From contig NZ_JAHKNG010000007.1 in assembly GCF_018860165.1 (NCBI RefSeq), forward strand, positions 1 through 64,000: a stretch of DNA of 64,000 nucleotides, read 5' to 3'. Positions 35,307 through 43,244 of the stretch are shown piece by piece. Below the pieces are notes generated by a model. It was given only the letters and a program-made list of their open reading frames with translations. It did no database searches and was not told the origin of the DNA. The position numbers were made by a program, and so were the translations under genes. The first letter of the stretch is position 1, and every line of letters begins with the position of its first letter. This DNA comes from Paracoccus marinaquae. GTDB lineage: Bacteria; Pseudomonadota; Alphaproteobacteria; Rhodobacterales; Rhodobacteraceae.

Positions 35307-36026
35307 TCAGCCGCCACGCGACCATCGCCCGCGCAAGAGATAGCGTGCGGCCAGCGCCGCGATCCCCAGAGCGGCCAGCAGCGCGACATGGCGATATTCG
35401 GCGCTCCAATTGACGGCGACGATGCCGATCAGCGCCCAGCCGACAGCGATGGAATAGGTGAGCGCGGCAGGGCGGCGCGACTGCACCCACAGCGCGACCG
35501 CCAGAACGGCAAGGATCAGCAGGATCGCGGCCGGACCCGCCGACATGATGCCATAGCCGCTGAGCAGAACGGCAATCGCCACACCCGTCGCCGCTGTCAG
35601 CCAACCGGCATAAAGACCGACCGGACCGACCTGCCAGAACGGCTGCCCCTGGCCCGCGCGCAAAAAGGAGATGATTGCAGCAACGGCCATCACGATGATC
35701 ATCACCGTCGCCAGAATGGGCGAGGCATTCGCGGCAGCGATCCAGAACGTGCCAACGAACAGGCTGATCAGCAACGGCCTGCGCATCGCTTGCCAGTCAG
35801 GATTATCAGATGCCTTCCGCAGACCCCACGCGCTGCCTGCGATAAGCCACAGATAGATCAGCCCCCAGATCGAAAAAGCCCATCCGGCTGGCTGCACCGG
35901 CCAGCGATCCTGCACCACGGGAAACTGGTCCGGTGTAAAGCCGTTGAAGCCGTCACTGGCCAGCGGTGACAGCGCAAAAAGCACCGCGAAAAGCAGCGTA
36001 AAGTGCGGCAGAAATCGGTTTTTCAT
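35307..36026 (-). CDS. Tryptophan-rich membrane protein (TspO/MBR-like)
   Basis: This 239-aa protein has about seven membrane helices. It is rich in tryptophan in a TspO-like pattern (VQPAGWAFSIWGLIYLWLI; VGPVGLYAGWLTAATGVAI), longer than classical TspO (about 160 aa). TspO family proteins bind tetrapyrroles and affect photo-oxidative and stress responses. As last gene of an overlapping operon with flavin amine oxidase and CFA-type genes it fits a light or oxidative-stress context. Family assignment is moderate. Confidence 0.75.
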   Translation of the reverse strand: MKNRFLPHFTLLFAVLFALSPLASDGFNGFTPDQFPVVQDRWPVQPAGWAFSIWGLIYLWLIAGSAWGLRKASDNPDWQAMRRPLLISLFVGTFWIAAANASPILATVMIIVMAVAAIISFLRAGQGQPFWQVGPVGLYAGWLTAATGVAIAVLLSGYGIMSAGPAAILLILAVLAVALWVQSRRPAALTYSIAVGWALIGIVAVNWSAEYRHVALLAALGIAALAARYLLRGRWSRGG

Positions 36027-36751
36027 CTTATAAGTCTCTTGGTCAGGCGCAGTGCCAACCCATAGGGCAGCGCGCGTAGAAGTTTCAAGGGCAGCGTCAG
36101 ACGGCGCGGGAAATGCACCTCGAATCCGCCTTTATCCAGGCCGCTGAGAATGGCCTCAGCGGCGGCGGCGGGTTGCATCAGCGCGGGCATATCGAAATCG
36201 TTCTTCTGGGTCAGCCGCGTATCGACAAAGCCCGGACTGATCAGGCGCACATCGACATTCTGGGCCAGTTCGGCGCGCAGGCTTTCCGCCAGATTGATGA
36301 CACCCGCCTTGGTTGCGGAATAAATCTGGCCCTGCGGGAGGCCTACATAGCCTGCAACCGATCCGGTCAGGGCAAGCTGCCCGCCCGGCCGCAACAGGGG
36401 CACGGCGGCGCGGGCAAAGTTGAAGCTGCCGGTAAGGTTGACGGCAACAATCCGGGCCGCAACATCCGCCTCCAGTTCCATCACCTTGCCGGGGTCATAA
36501 AGCGCGGCCAGGGTGATCGCCCGGTCCAGCTTGCCGCCCTCGATGATCGCTTTCGCGACCGTATTGAGGCTGTCGCGGTCGGTCACGTCGCAAGGCAGGA
36601 CCTCTGCCCCGCTAAGTTCCTGTGCCAGATCGGCCAATTTGTCTGCGGACCGCGCCGAAAGGATCACATCCGCGCCCCGCGCCGCCCAAATACGGGCGAG
36701 TGCCGCGCCGATCCCATCCGACGCACCCATGATCCAGATCCGTTCGCTCAT
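36023..36751 (-). CDS. Short-chain dehydrogenase/reductase in the lipid/photo-stress operon
   Basis: This 242-aa SDR has IMGASDGIGAALARIWAARG for cofactor binding, a Ser in LTGSVAGYVG and the YSATKAG catalytic YxxxK. It overlaps both neighbours by ATGA. In Rhodobacter a similar SDR sits in the RpoE/ChrR singlet-oxygen operon next to MFS and CFA-type genes, so it probably reduces or oxidises a lipid-derived substrate. The substrate is unknown. Confidence 0.88.
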   Translation of the reverse strand: MSERIWIMGASDGIGAALARIWAARGADVILSARSADKLADLAQELSGAEVLPCDVTDRDSLNTVAKAIIEGGKLDRAITLAALYDPGKVMELEADVAARIVAVNLTGSFNFARAAVPLLRPGGQLALTGSVAGYVGLPQGQIYSATKAGVINLAESLRAELAQNVDVRLISPGFVDTRLTQKNDFDMPALMQPAAAAEAILSGLDKGGFEVHFPRRLTLPLKLLRALPYGLALRLTKRLIR

Positions 36752-37992
36752 ATCTCGCCCTTTCTGTGCAGGAGGATCAAAGCCGTGACTGCGACCCCAC
36801 GCAGAACCAGCGGCAGCGCGGCGTAAAGAAGCAGTAGCGCCTGTAGTGAATTGGTGTCATTCGCGTCTGCCGGACGAAAGCCCGCCAGTTGCAGAAGCGG
36901 CAAGGCGACCGCCACGGCCAATGCCAATGCAAGCTTGGCCAGCAAGCCGAGCACGGCATAGGCGCGGGTCGCGGCGGATTGCGCCGATGTGGTCTCGATC
37001 CGGTCGGAAAGGATGGCGGGCGGCAGCACCAGATCGGCACCGAAGCAGACACCGGTGGCAAGGCAGATGGCGAAAAAGGCGGCGCTGTCGCCCGACCCAA
37101 GGGTCAGCGCGAATGCGAAACCGGCCATCGACAGGATCAGCGCCCCCGACCAGACCGGCACCGCACCGATACGACCGGCCAACCAACCCGCTATAGCCGC
37201 GCCGGGCAAGGCGGCGGCGAAATAGGTCAGCAGAAAGGCACCCGCCAAAGCCTCGACCCCCAGCAGGTCGCGCACCAGCATCAGGATCAGCGCAGCCGGA
37301 AAGGCCGCCGACAACAGCACCAGCGCCGCCACGGCATAAAAGGGCATCAGAGCGCGCCAGTGCGGCCGCGCATCGGGCGGAACGGCAATCTGCAAGCGGA
37401 CCGATGCCAGCCATCCGCGAAAGATCGGCAGCGCGATCAGCAGCGCGACGGCCAGCACCGCAGCCAGCGCCAGCAACGCCGTCTGCCGCCCGATCAGCGG
37501 CTGCAAGGCCGAGGGCAGCACCCCCGCAAGGATCAGGCCGGCCAGCCCGAAGCCCTCTCGCGCGGCGCTGATCCGCGATTTCTGCCCCGGCTCTCGTCGC
37601 CACAGGCCGCCAAGCGTCATCAGATTGACCGAAATCAGACTATGCCCAAGACTGGCCAGAGCCATCGCCAGCGCGGACCAGATCAGCACGGGCAGCGCAG
37701 GCGACGCGAACAGCGCAGTGCATCCGCAGGCCAGCAAAACCGCGCCCGCAACGATCAGCCGGCCCCTTGCCGAAGGCCAGCGATCGCCTGCCCAGCCCGC
37801 CACCGGGTCCAGCACCGCATCGAACAGCCGCAGCCAGAACAGCGCCAGCCCAAGTGCGGCCAGCGAAACGCCCCGTTCGGTCGCGAAAAAGTCGGGCGCA
37901 TGGATGTAAAGCGGCAGACCGCCAAAGGCCAGGGGCAAGGTCAGCACGCCATAAGCCGCCAGATTGCGACGGCTTGGGGCGGTCTCAGGCAT
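36748..37992 (-). CDS. MFS transporter of the GPH cation-symporter type
   Basis: This 414-aa protein has about twelve membrane helices and the GPH-type pattern after the second helix (FDAVLDPVAGWAGDRWPSAR). Such carriers usually move sugars with Na+ or H+, but members in photo-oxidative operons have no proven substrate. The start overlaps the CFA-type gene by eight bases. The protein contains a symmetric second half (ALAGAFLLTYFAAALPGAAI), as expected for MFS. Confidence 0.87.
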   Translation of the reverse strand: MPETAPSRRNLAAYGVLTLPLAFGGLPLYIHAPDFFATERGVSLAALGLALFWLRLFDAVLDPVAGWAGDRWPSARGRLIVAGAVLLACGCTALFASPALPVLIWSALAMALASLGHSLISVNLMTLGGLWRREPGQKSRISAAREGFGLAGLILAGVLPSALQPLIGRQTALLALAAVLAVALLIALPIFRGWLASVRLQIAVPPDARPHWRALMPFYAVAALVLLSAAFPAALILMLVRDLLGVEALAGAFLLTYFAAALPGAAIAGWLAGRIGAVPVWSGALILSMAGFAFALTLGSGDSAAFFAICLATGVCFGADLVLPPAILSDRIETTSAQSAATRAYAVLGLLAKLALALAVAVALPLLQLAGFRPADANDTNSLQALLLLYAALPLVLRGVAVTALILLHRKGEI

Positions 37993-39142
37993 GGGCCAGC
38001 CGGTATTGCATCACATCGGTGCGCCCGACCGCGAAGGAGGCAATGCAGGCAGCCAGATAAAAGCGCCAGACGCGGATGAAAGCCTCGTCAAAGCCCATTG
38101 CCTGCACCTCGGCCCGCTTCGCGTCGAACTGATCCAGCCAATGCCGCAGCGTGCGGGCATAGTCGCCGCCAAAGCCGAAACTGTCATCGACCCGCAGCCC
38201 GGCGCGCTCGGCCTCGGCCCGGAACCGCGTGGGTGAGGGCAACATGCCGCCGGGAAAGATGAAACTGCGGATCATGTCGCCGCCCTTGCGATAGCGGTCG
38301 AAATAGCGGTCGGCGACGGTGATCGTCTGGATCATTGCACGGCCCTGCCGAGTCAGCGCCTCGGCCAGCTTGCCGAAATAGACGGGCCAGAACCTCTCGC
38401 CCACGGCCTCGAACATCTCGATGGACACGATATGGTCAAAGCGGTCCTTTTCGTCGCGGTAATCCTGAAGCGCGATCTCGGCCCCCGGACCCAGACGGGC
38501 GCGGGCAAAGGCGGCCTGTTCGGCAGACAGCGTCAGCCCCTTGGGCGCGAAATCGCCACGCTGAAGCGCGCGTTCGGCAAAGCCGCCCCAGCCGCAGCCT
38601 ATCTCAAGCAGACGACCCGATCCGCCTGATAGCCCTTCGATGATGCGGTCGTACTTCCGGCGCTGCGCTACCGCCAGATCGTCGCCCTCGGCAAAGATGG
38701 CCGAGGAATAGGTCATCGTTTCATCCAGCCACAGCGCATAGAAGCCATTCCCCAGATCGTAATGGGCCGCGATATTCCGCCGAGAGCCCGTCCGCGTATT
38801 GCGGTTCAGCAGATACAGCAGCCGCATCGCTAAAGCCTGCAGGGGCTTGCCATAGATGTAGCGGTCAAGCGCATCCTCGTTCATCAGCCCCAAGGTCAGC
38901 AGCGCCGTCAGATCGGGCGTATCGCACCAGCCGTCGCGATAGGTCTCGGTCAGGCCGATATCGCCCTTTGCCGCAAGCGCGGGCACCATGCGCCAGTCGT
39001 GGATCGTCAGCGCCGCATCCGGCCCCGGCTGGTCGCCTGCGAAAACGCGGGTCGCGCCGTCGGGCGTTATAAGGCGCAACTGGCCAAAGCGAATGCCGTC
39101 CAGGCTGCGAAGGAACTCTGACCTGATGCGATCTTCAAACAT
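37985..39142 (-). CDS. Cyclopropane-fatty-acyl-phospholipid synthase family methyltransferase
   Basis: This 385-aa SAM methyltransferase has LLEIGCGWGGFAERA (SAM-binding motif I), the CFA family YDLGNGFYALWLDETMTYSS upstream of it, and a C-terminal FGGDYARTLRHWLDQFDA. CFA enzymes add a methylene or methyl to unsaturated acyl chains in membrane phospholipids. In Rhodobacter related genes beside a flavin amine oxidase and DUF1365 act in furan/cyclopropane fatty-acid formation under singlet-oxygen stress. I start it at ATG 39142, 8 bases inside the end of the DUF1365 gene. Confidence 0.9.
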   Translation of the reverse strand: MFEDRIRSEFLRSLDGIRFGQLRLITPDGATRVFAGDQPGPDAALTIHDWRMVPALAAKGDIGLTETYRDGWCDTPDLTALLTLGLMNEDALDRYIYGKPLQALAMRLLYLLNRNTRTGSRRNIAAHYDLGNGFYALWLDETMTYSSAIFAEGDDLAVAQRRKYDRIIEGLSGGSGRLLEIGCGWGGFAERALQRGDFAPKGLTLSAEQAAFARARLGPGAEIALQDYRDEKDRFDHIVSIEMFEAVGERFWPVYFGKLAEALTRQGRAMIQTITVADRYFDRYRKGGDMIRSFIFPGGMLPSPTRFRAEAERAGLRVDDSFGFGGDYARTLRHWLDQFDAKRAEVQAMGFDEAFIRVWRFYLAACIASFAVGRTDVMQYRLAHA

Positions 39143-39920
39143 CCGATCTCTCCGCCGTCGCCTCTGATCGGCGTATCTCAAGCTGTGGGGGCTTTTTGCG
39201 ATAGCGGACGCCGCGCAACAAAAGCTTCACCGCCTGCCAATGGATCAGCCCGGTCACGCGCAGCGGCTGAAATGCATGGCGCAACGCGGCGCGGCGCAGG
39301 GCCGAGGCGGTCAGCGCGCGCGCCTTGCCAATCATCGAGGTCTGCAGCCGCAGATCGCCATCCTTGCCGAACCAATCCACCCATGCACCGAACCGCCCCG
39401 GACCTGGATCAAAGCGAAAGACATAGTACCCCTCGCGCGGCAGAAAGGGCGAGACATGGAACAGCTTTTCGCCAGACAGCCGGTCCCCCGGCGCAATCAC
39501 GCGCTTGTCGGGATGGCGGCAAAGATACAGATGGCTTTCGCCGAATGTGTTCGACACCTCGGCCAGCACGGCGCGCAGCCCCGCATCGTCCCGCGCCAGC
39601 CAGAAGCTGACCGGGTTGAATCCATGCAGCAGCCCGCACGGCATCGTGACCAGCGTTATCTGGCAATGTGACAGCCCGACCGGCGCAAGCTGCGACCGGA
39701 TGAAATCCGTCAAAGAGCTGCCGTCGCGGGCACCGTAATCCTGCCGCCGCAATCGCCAGAGCCCCGGCCTGTCAGGGCGCAGCGGCAGGTGGGCCGCCTC
39801 CAGCGCATCGACCGGCAGCGCCGCGTAAAGCGCACGATATCGGAACTGCCGCGCGACATCGCCCGTCCTCGCGTGCCAGATCGCAGCGTCGATCAGCGCG
39901 CCATCCCACAGGTCGGCCAT
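39135..39920 (-). CDS. DUF1365 family protein
   Basis: This 261-aa DUF1365 protein shows the family pattern ARTGDVARQFRYRALYAAL at the N-terminus, the central GFNPVSFWLARDDAGLRAVL with AEVSNTFGESHLYL, and KLFHVSPFLPREGYYVFRF. DUF1365 genes nearly always lie between a flavin amine oxidase and a CFA-type methyltransferase, as here, and are needed for modified fatty-acid formation in such operons; the reaction is not certain. The start at 39920 overlaps the previous stop by one base. Confidence 0.9.
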   Translation of the reverse strand: MADLWDGALIDAAIWHARTGDVARQFRYRALYAALPVDALEAAHLPLRPDRPGLWRLRRQDYGARDGSSLTDFIRSQLAPVGLSHCQITLVTMPCGLLHGFNPVSFWLARDDAGLRAVLAEVSNTFGESHLYLCRHPDKRVIAPGDRLSGEKLFHVSPFLPREGYYVFRFDPGPGRFGAWVDWFGKDGDLRLQTSMIGKARALTASALRRAALRHAFQPLRVTGLIHWQAVKLLLRGVRYRKKPPQLEIRRSEATAERSDV

Positions 39921-41212
39921 CACGCAGCCACCTGCTTCGGCGTGGCCCAAGGGTCGGGGCCGAGCGGCCATTCGATCCCCATCGACTGCGCGACGCGCAG
40001 GGCCGACAGCAAGCCATCTTCGTGAAAGCCGTAACGCGTCCATGCACCGGCATAGTGAACACCGCCGCGTCCCTGTATCTCGCACAGCCGGGCCTGCGCG
40101 GTAATCGCGGCCGCGTCGAATTGCGGATGGGCGAAGCTGGCCTCGTCATGGACGTGATCCGGCTCGATTTCGGGGTTCAGTGTCACGATCAGCGGGCGGG
40201 GCGTGTCGAGGTTCTGTAGCCGGTTCATCCAGTAGGACAGGCTGATCGGCTGGTCCGTGGCGGGGGTCGCCCCCCGCCTGACATAGTTCCACGACGCCCA
40301 GACCGCACGCCGTCGCGGCATCAGCCGGGGATCGGAATGCAGCACCATCCCGTTCGCCTGCGTTCGCAGGGCACCAAGTATCGCGGTTTCATCCCTGTCG
40401 GCATCTTCCAACATTGCCAAAGCCTGCGGCGCATGGGTTGCGAAAACGACCCTGTCGAAACGCTCTTCCCCGCGCGGGCTGGCGATGCTGATGCCACCGC
40501 CATCGCGCCGCACGGCGTGGACCGGGCTGGACAGCCGGACATCGCCTGAAACCCGTTCAAGGATCCTGTCGACATAGACCTGCGATCCACCCTTCACCGT
40601 CAGCCATTCCGGCTGGCCATTAACCGACAAAAGCCCGTGATTGTCGAAAAACCGCACGAAGGCGCTTGCCGGGAAATGCATCATTCCGGCAGTTGGCGTC
40701 GACCAGATCGCGCCCGAGATGGGCAGCAGGAAACGGTCGCGGAACTCATCACCCAAACGCAACGCGCTTATCAGATCCCCGATGCTGCCCTCATGCGCAG
40801 AATGGGCAGGTGCCTGGCGAAAAAAGCGCAGGATATCGCGGATCAGCCGCCAATGCCCGACATCCATCAGACAGGCCGGCTGCGCGAACATCGCGCGGGT
40901 CGAAAACGTGCCGTATTCGTATCGCCCACCTGCGAAGCTGACCGAGAATGACATGTCGCTTGGCCCCAGCGGAACACCAAGCTTTTCCATCAGCGGCACG
41001 AACAGCGGATAAGTTCGGCGATTGCAGACGATAAACCCGGTATCGACATCCACACCTTCCGCCCGAACGGTGCGCGCATGGCCACCGGGACGCGGCTCTT
41101 TCTCGAACAAGGTGATGTCGTGATGCGGATCAAGCAGCCATGCGGCCCCCAGACCCGAGATTCCGCTGCCAATGATCGCGATCCGCAAGCGCTTCAGTTG
41201 GTTCACCATCAT
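39920..41212 (-). CDS. FAD-dependent amine-oxidase-type flavoprotein
   Basis: This 430-aa flavoprotein begins with a Rossmann dinucleotide site (RIAIIGSGISGLGAAWLL) and the FEKEPRPGGHARTV second strand. It ends with the family's FAD-contact region GVHYAGAWTRYGFHEDGLLS. It belongs to the NAD(P)-binding amine oxidase/desaturase-like group that heads DUF1365-CFA operons; a desaturase role on lipid acyl chains is known for a Rhodobacter relative. Adjacent ATGs at 41212 and 41209 are both possible starts. A terminator-like hairpin sits just upstream. Confidence 0.9.
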   Translation of the reverse strand: MMVNQLKRLRIAIIGSGISGLGAAWLLDPHHDITLFEKEPRPGGHARTVRAEGVDVDTGFIVCNRRTYPLFVPLMEKLGVPLGPSDMSFSVSFAGGRYEYGTFSTRAMFAQPACLMDVGHWRLIRDILRFFRQAPAHSAHEGSIGDLISALRLGDEFRDRFLLPISGAIWSTPTAGMMHFPASAFVRFFDNHGLLSVNGQPEWLTVKGGSQVYVDRILERVSGDVRLSSPVHAVRRDGGGISIASPRGEERFDRVVFATHAPQALAMLEDADRDETAILGALRTQANGMVLHSDPRLMPRRRAVWASWNYVRRGATPATDQPISLSYWMNRLQNLDTPRPLIVTLNPEIEPDHVHDEASFAHPQFDAAAITAQARLCEIQGRGGVHYAGAWTRYGFHEDGLLSALRVAQSMGIEWPLGPDPWATPKQVAA

Positions 41213-41232
41213 CCCGTGACATCTCGTGTAAA

Positions 41233-41262
41233 ATCCGGGCGCAGCATCGCTGTCGCCCGGAT
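41233..41262 (-). terminator. Rho-independent terminator after the fasciclin gene
   Basis: On the minus strand a 9-base stem (ATCCGGGCG at 41262-41254 against its complement at 41241-41233), with further pairing AGC/GCT inside the loop, is followed by TTTT. It lies between the fasciclin stop and the amine oxidase start, only 21 bases before the latter. The operon therefore needs either a promoter within that space or read-through. Confidence 0.65.
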
Positions 41263-41283
41263 AAGTCGAACGCCTTGCGACGA

Positions 41284-41793
41284 TCACATCGCAGGCAGAA
41301 GCACGCCGTCGATAACATGCACCACGCCGTTGCCGGCCTGCAGGTCCGCAGCCGTGACGGTCACGCTGTCGTTGATCTTCACCATATTACCGTCCAGCGT
41401 CAGGTTCAGGCTGCAGTTGCCCATGGTCGTGACGGGATGGGTGCCGCCATCATCGGCAATCATCTGGGCCACATCGGCAGCCAGCGCCTTCGCCTCGACC
41501 ACGTGGCAGCCGAGGATCTGGACCAGCTTGTCCTTGTTTTCAGGCATCAGCGCTTCTTCCAGCGCGCCCTCCGGCAGGGCCGCAAAGGCCGCATCGGTGG
41601 GCGCAAAGACGGTAAACGGCCCTTCGCCCATCAGAGCCTCGCCCATTTCGGCAGCGACAACGGCCTGTTCCAGGGTGGTGTGGTCCTCGGACGCCATCAC
41701 GATATCTGCGACGGTTGCCGGCATATCCTGAGCAACGGCGGCCGTCGCCGACAGAGCAAACGCGGTGGTCACAGCAAAATTCAAGACATTCAT
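41284..41793 (-). CDS. Secreted fasciclin (FAS1) domain protein
   Basis: This 169-aa protein has a Sec signal peptide (MNVLNFAVTTAFALSATAAV, cleavage near AVAQ). One FAS1 domain follows: HTTLEQAVVAA, then GPFTVFAPTDAAFAALPEG and the closing ADLQAGNGVVHVIDGVLLP. FAS1 proteins are extracytoplasmic adhesion or surface proteins. The gene is divergent from an ECF sigma/anti-sigma pair, a linkage typical of SigK/RskA systems in which the fasciclin gene is a target. AGGAGG precedes the start at 41793. A terminator follows the stop. Confidence 0.92.
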   Translation of the reverse strand: MNVLNFAVTTAFALSATAAVAQDMPATVADIVMASEDHTTLEQAVVAAEMGEALMGEGPFTVFAPTDAAFAALPEGALEEALMPENKDKLVQILGCHVVEAKALAADVAQMIADDGGTHPVTTMGNCSLNLTLDGNMVKINDSVTVTAADLQAGNGVVHVIDGVLLPAM

Positions 41794-41820
41794 TCCATCC
41801 TCCTGTGTCTGATTACGAAG

Positions 41821-41848
41821 GGACGAAACGGCAGCGGGCTTTGTTGCA
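41821..41848 (-). promoter_or_regulatory. ECF-type promoter candidate for the fasciclin gene
   Basis: On the minus strand TGCAAC (41848-41843), 17 bases, then CGTCC (41825-41821) has the AAC/CGTC form of many ECF sigma promoters. It is placed about 28 bases upstream of the fasciclin start and in front of a divergent ECF sigma gene. No equal match was seen for the sigma gene itself. Confidence 0.35.
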
Positions 41849-41934
41849 CCGCTCACGCTTTCGTGAAAATCGACACCCGCTTGCGGTGCTCTTGCTCCCG
41901 TTGCATCCTCACCCGGACGAAACCGGACCTGCTG

Positions 41935-42480
41935 ATGACCTCAGAAACGGAAAAGCTTGCAGATCTCCTCGCACGGGTCGCGTTGCGGGACCGGGCGGCG
42001 TTCCAGCAGCTTTACCGCCGCGCCTCGCCGCAACTTTTCGGTATCGGCCTGCGTATCCTGAAGGATCGGGCAGAGGCGGAAGATGTCTTGCAGGAGGTGT
42101 TCGTAAAAATCTGGCACAATGCCGACCGATATGCCCCGCAGGTGGCAAGTCCGCTGGCATGGATGAATGCCATGATGCGCAACCTTGCCATCGACACCTT
42201 GCGGCGGCGAAAGCCGGGCGGCGGTGATCTTGATGTGGCAGAGCGTCTGGCCGATGACAGTCCCGGCCCCGAGGATCAAGCCTTGATGCGGTCAGAAGGA
42301 CGGCGGATCGAGGCCTGTCTGACCGAGCTTGAACCTGCCCGCGCCGAAGCTGTGCGCCTCGCCTATGTTGAAGGCGAAAGCTATCTGGAACTGGCCGAAC
42401 GCTTCGGTGCGCCCTTGAACACCATCAGAAGCTGGCTCCGGCGCAGCCTGATCAAGCTGAGGGAGTGTCTGACCAGATGA
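41935..42480 (+). CDS. ECF RNA polymerase sigma factor (SigK-type)
   Basis: This 181-aa ECF sigma factor has region 2 (LYRRASPQLFGIGLRILKDR then AEDVLQEVFVKIWHNADRY) and region 4 (VRLAYVEGESYLELAERFGA then LNTIRSWLRRSLIKLRECL). It directs polymerase to stress-type promoters when released by its anti-sigma factor, whose gene overlaps its end. With the divergent fasciclin gene this is the SigK-RskA-fasciclin arrangement. The start at 41935 gives the usual ECF length. Confidence 0.92.
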   Translation: MTSETEKLADLLARVALRDRAAFQQLYRRASPQLFGIGLRILKDRAEAEDVLQEVFVKIWHNADRYAPQVASPLAWMNAMMRNLAIDTLRRRKPGGGDLDVAERLADDSPGPEDQALMRSEGRRIEACLTELEPARAEAVRLAYVEGESYLELAERFGAPLNTIRSWLRRSLIKLRECLTR

Positions 42481-43169
42481 CCGATGACGCCCCGGAACCT
42501 GATCCCCACGACATGGCAACGGCAGGCGAATACGTCCTTGGCACCCTGCCACTTGCCGAGCGCGAAGCGTTTCAGCGCCGCCTGCTAAGCGAACCGGCCC
42601 TTGCCGCCGAGGTCGCCAGATGGCAGGCGCATTTCGACCCGATCGCGGACGAAGTTAGGCCGGTCAGCCCGCCCGCCAAGGTTTGGCATGATGTCGAACG
42701 GCGTCTGTTCCCCGACCCAGCCCCGCATGCAGGCTCTGTCAGGTTCTGGCAATGGCTTTCCCTTGGTTCTGTCTGTGCTTCCATTGCGCTGCTTGCCCTT
42801 CTGTGGCTTGGGCAGCCAGGTCCTGAAACCGAACGGAAACTCTGGGTTTCGGATATGGTATCAGCCGACAGCACCGTTCGACTGACCGCGCTTTATGATG
42901 AAACCGATGGCGAGATGCGGATCTCCGTCGCAGGCCAGCCGCCCGCTGCAGGTCGCGATTTCGAGCTTTGGCTGATTCAGGGCGACCGCGCACCCATCTC
43001 GCTGGGTGTCATGCCACATCAGGGGCAGGCCGCGATGCCGATCCCGGAAGATCTGAGAATACTTGTCGCGAACGCAACACTGGCCATCACCGACGAACCC
43101 ACCGGAGGCGCGCCGGGTGGCGTTGCGACCGGACCCGTCATTGCTCAGGCCGAAATGCGAAGGATCTAG
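42477..43169 (+). CDS. Anti-sigma factor, RskA-like
   Basis: This 230-aa protein has an N-terminal cytoplasmic anti-sigma domain (ATAGEYVLGTLPLAEREAF), one membrane helix (about residues 92-112, WLSLGSVCASIALLALLWLG) and a periplasmic RskA domain (QPPAAGRDFELWLIQGDRAP). It has no zinc-binding HxxxCxxC, as in RskA. It should hold the ECF sigma factor at the membrane until cleaved or released. The ATG at 42477 overlaps the sigma gene stop; a GTG at 42465 is an alternative. Confidence 0.9.
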   Translation: MTDDAPEPDPHDMATAGEYVLGTLPLAEREAFQRRLLSEPALAAEVARWQAHFDPIADEVRPVSPPAKVWHDVERRLFPDPAPHAGSVRFWQWLSLGSVCASIALLALLWLGQPGPETERKLWVSDMVSADSTVRLTALYDETDGEMRISVAGQPPAAGRDFELWLIQGDRAPISLGVMPHQGQAAMPIPEDLRILVANATLAITDEPTGGAPGGVATGPVIAQAEMRRI

Positions 43170-43210
43170 CGCCTTTCAGCTGCCCTGCTCGGCCATAAAG
43201 ATAAATCAAC

Positions 43211-43243
43211 TTGCCCACTGCGTCGTTTGTTCTATTTTTGTTC
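43211..43243 (+). promoter_or_regulatory. LexA (SOS) box over the promoter of the radical SAM-udgX operon
   Basis: GTTC (43229-43232), seven bases, GTTC (43240-43243) is the alphaproteobacterial LexA box. TTGCCC (43211-43216) and TATTTT (43233-43238) with 16 bases between make a promoter whose -10 box lies inside the LexA box. The start codon is at 43245, with no ribosome site before it, so the message may begin at or next to the ATG. Confidence 0.75.
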
Positions 43244-43244
43244 C

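Noticed and set aside
36889..38079. 396-codon plus-strand frame opposite the MFS transporter
   Set aside because: Arg/Gln/Gly-rich shadow of a transmembrane gene on the other strand.
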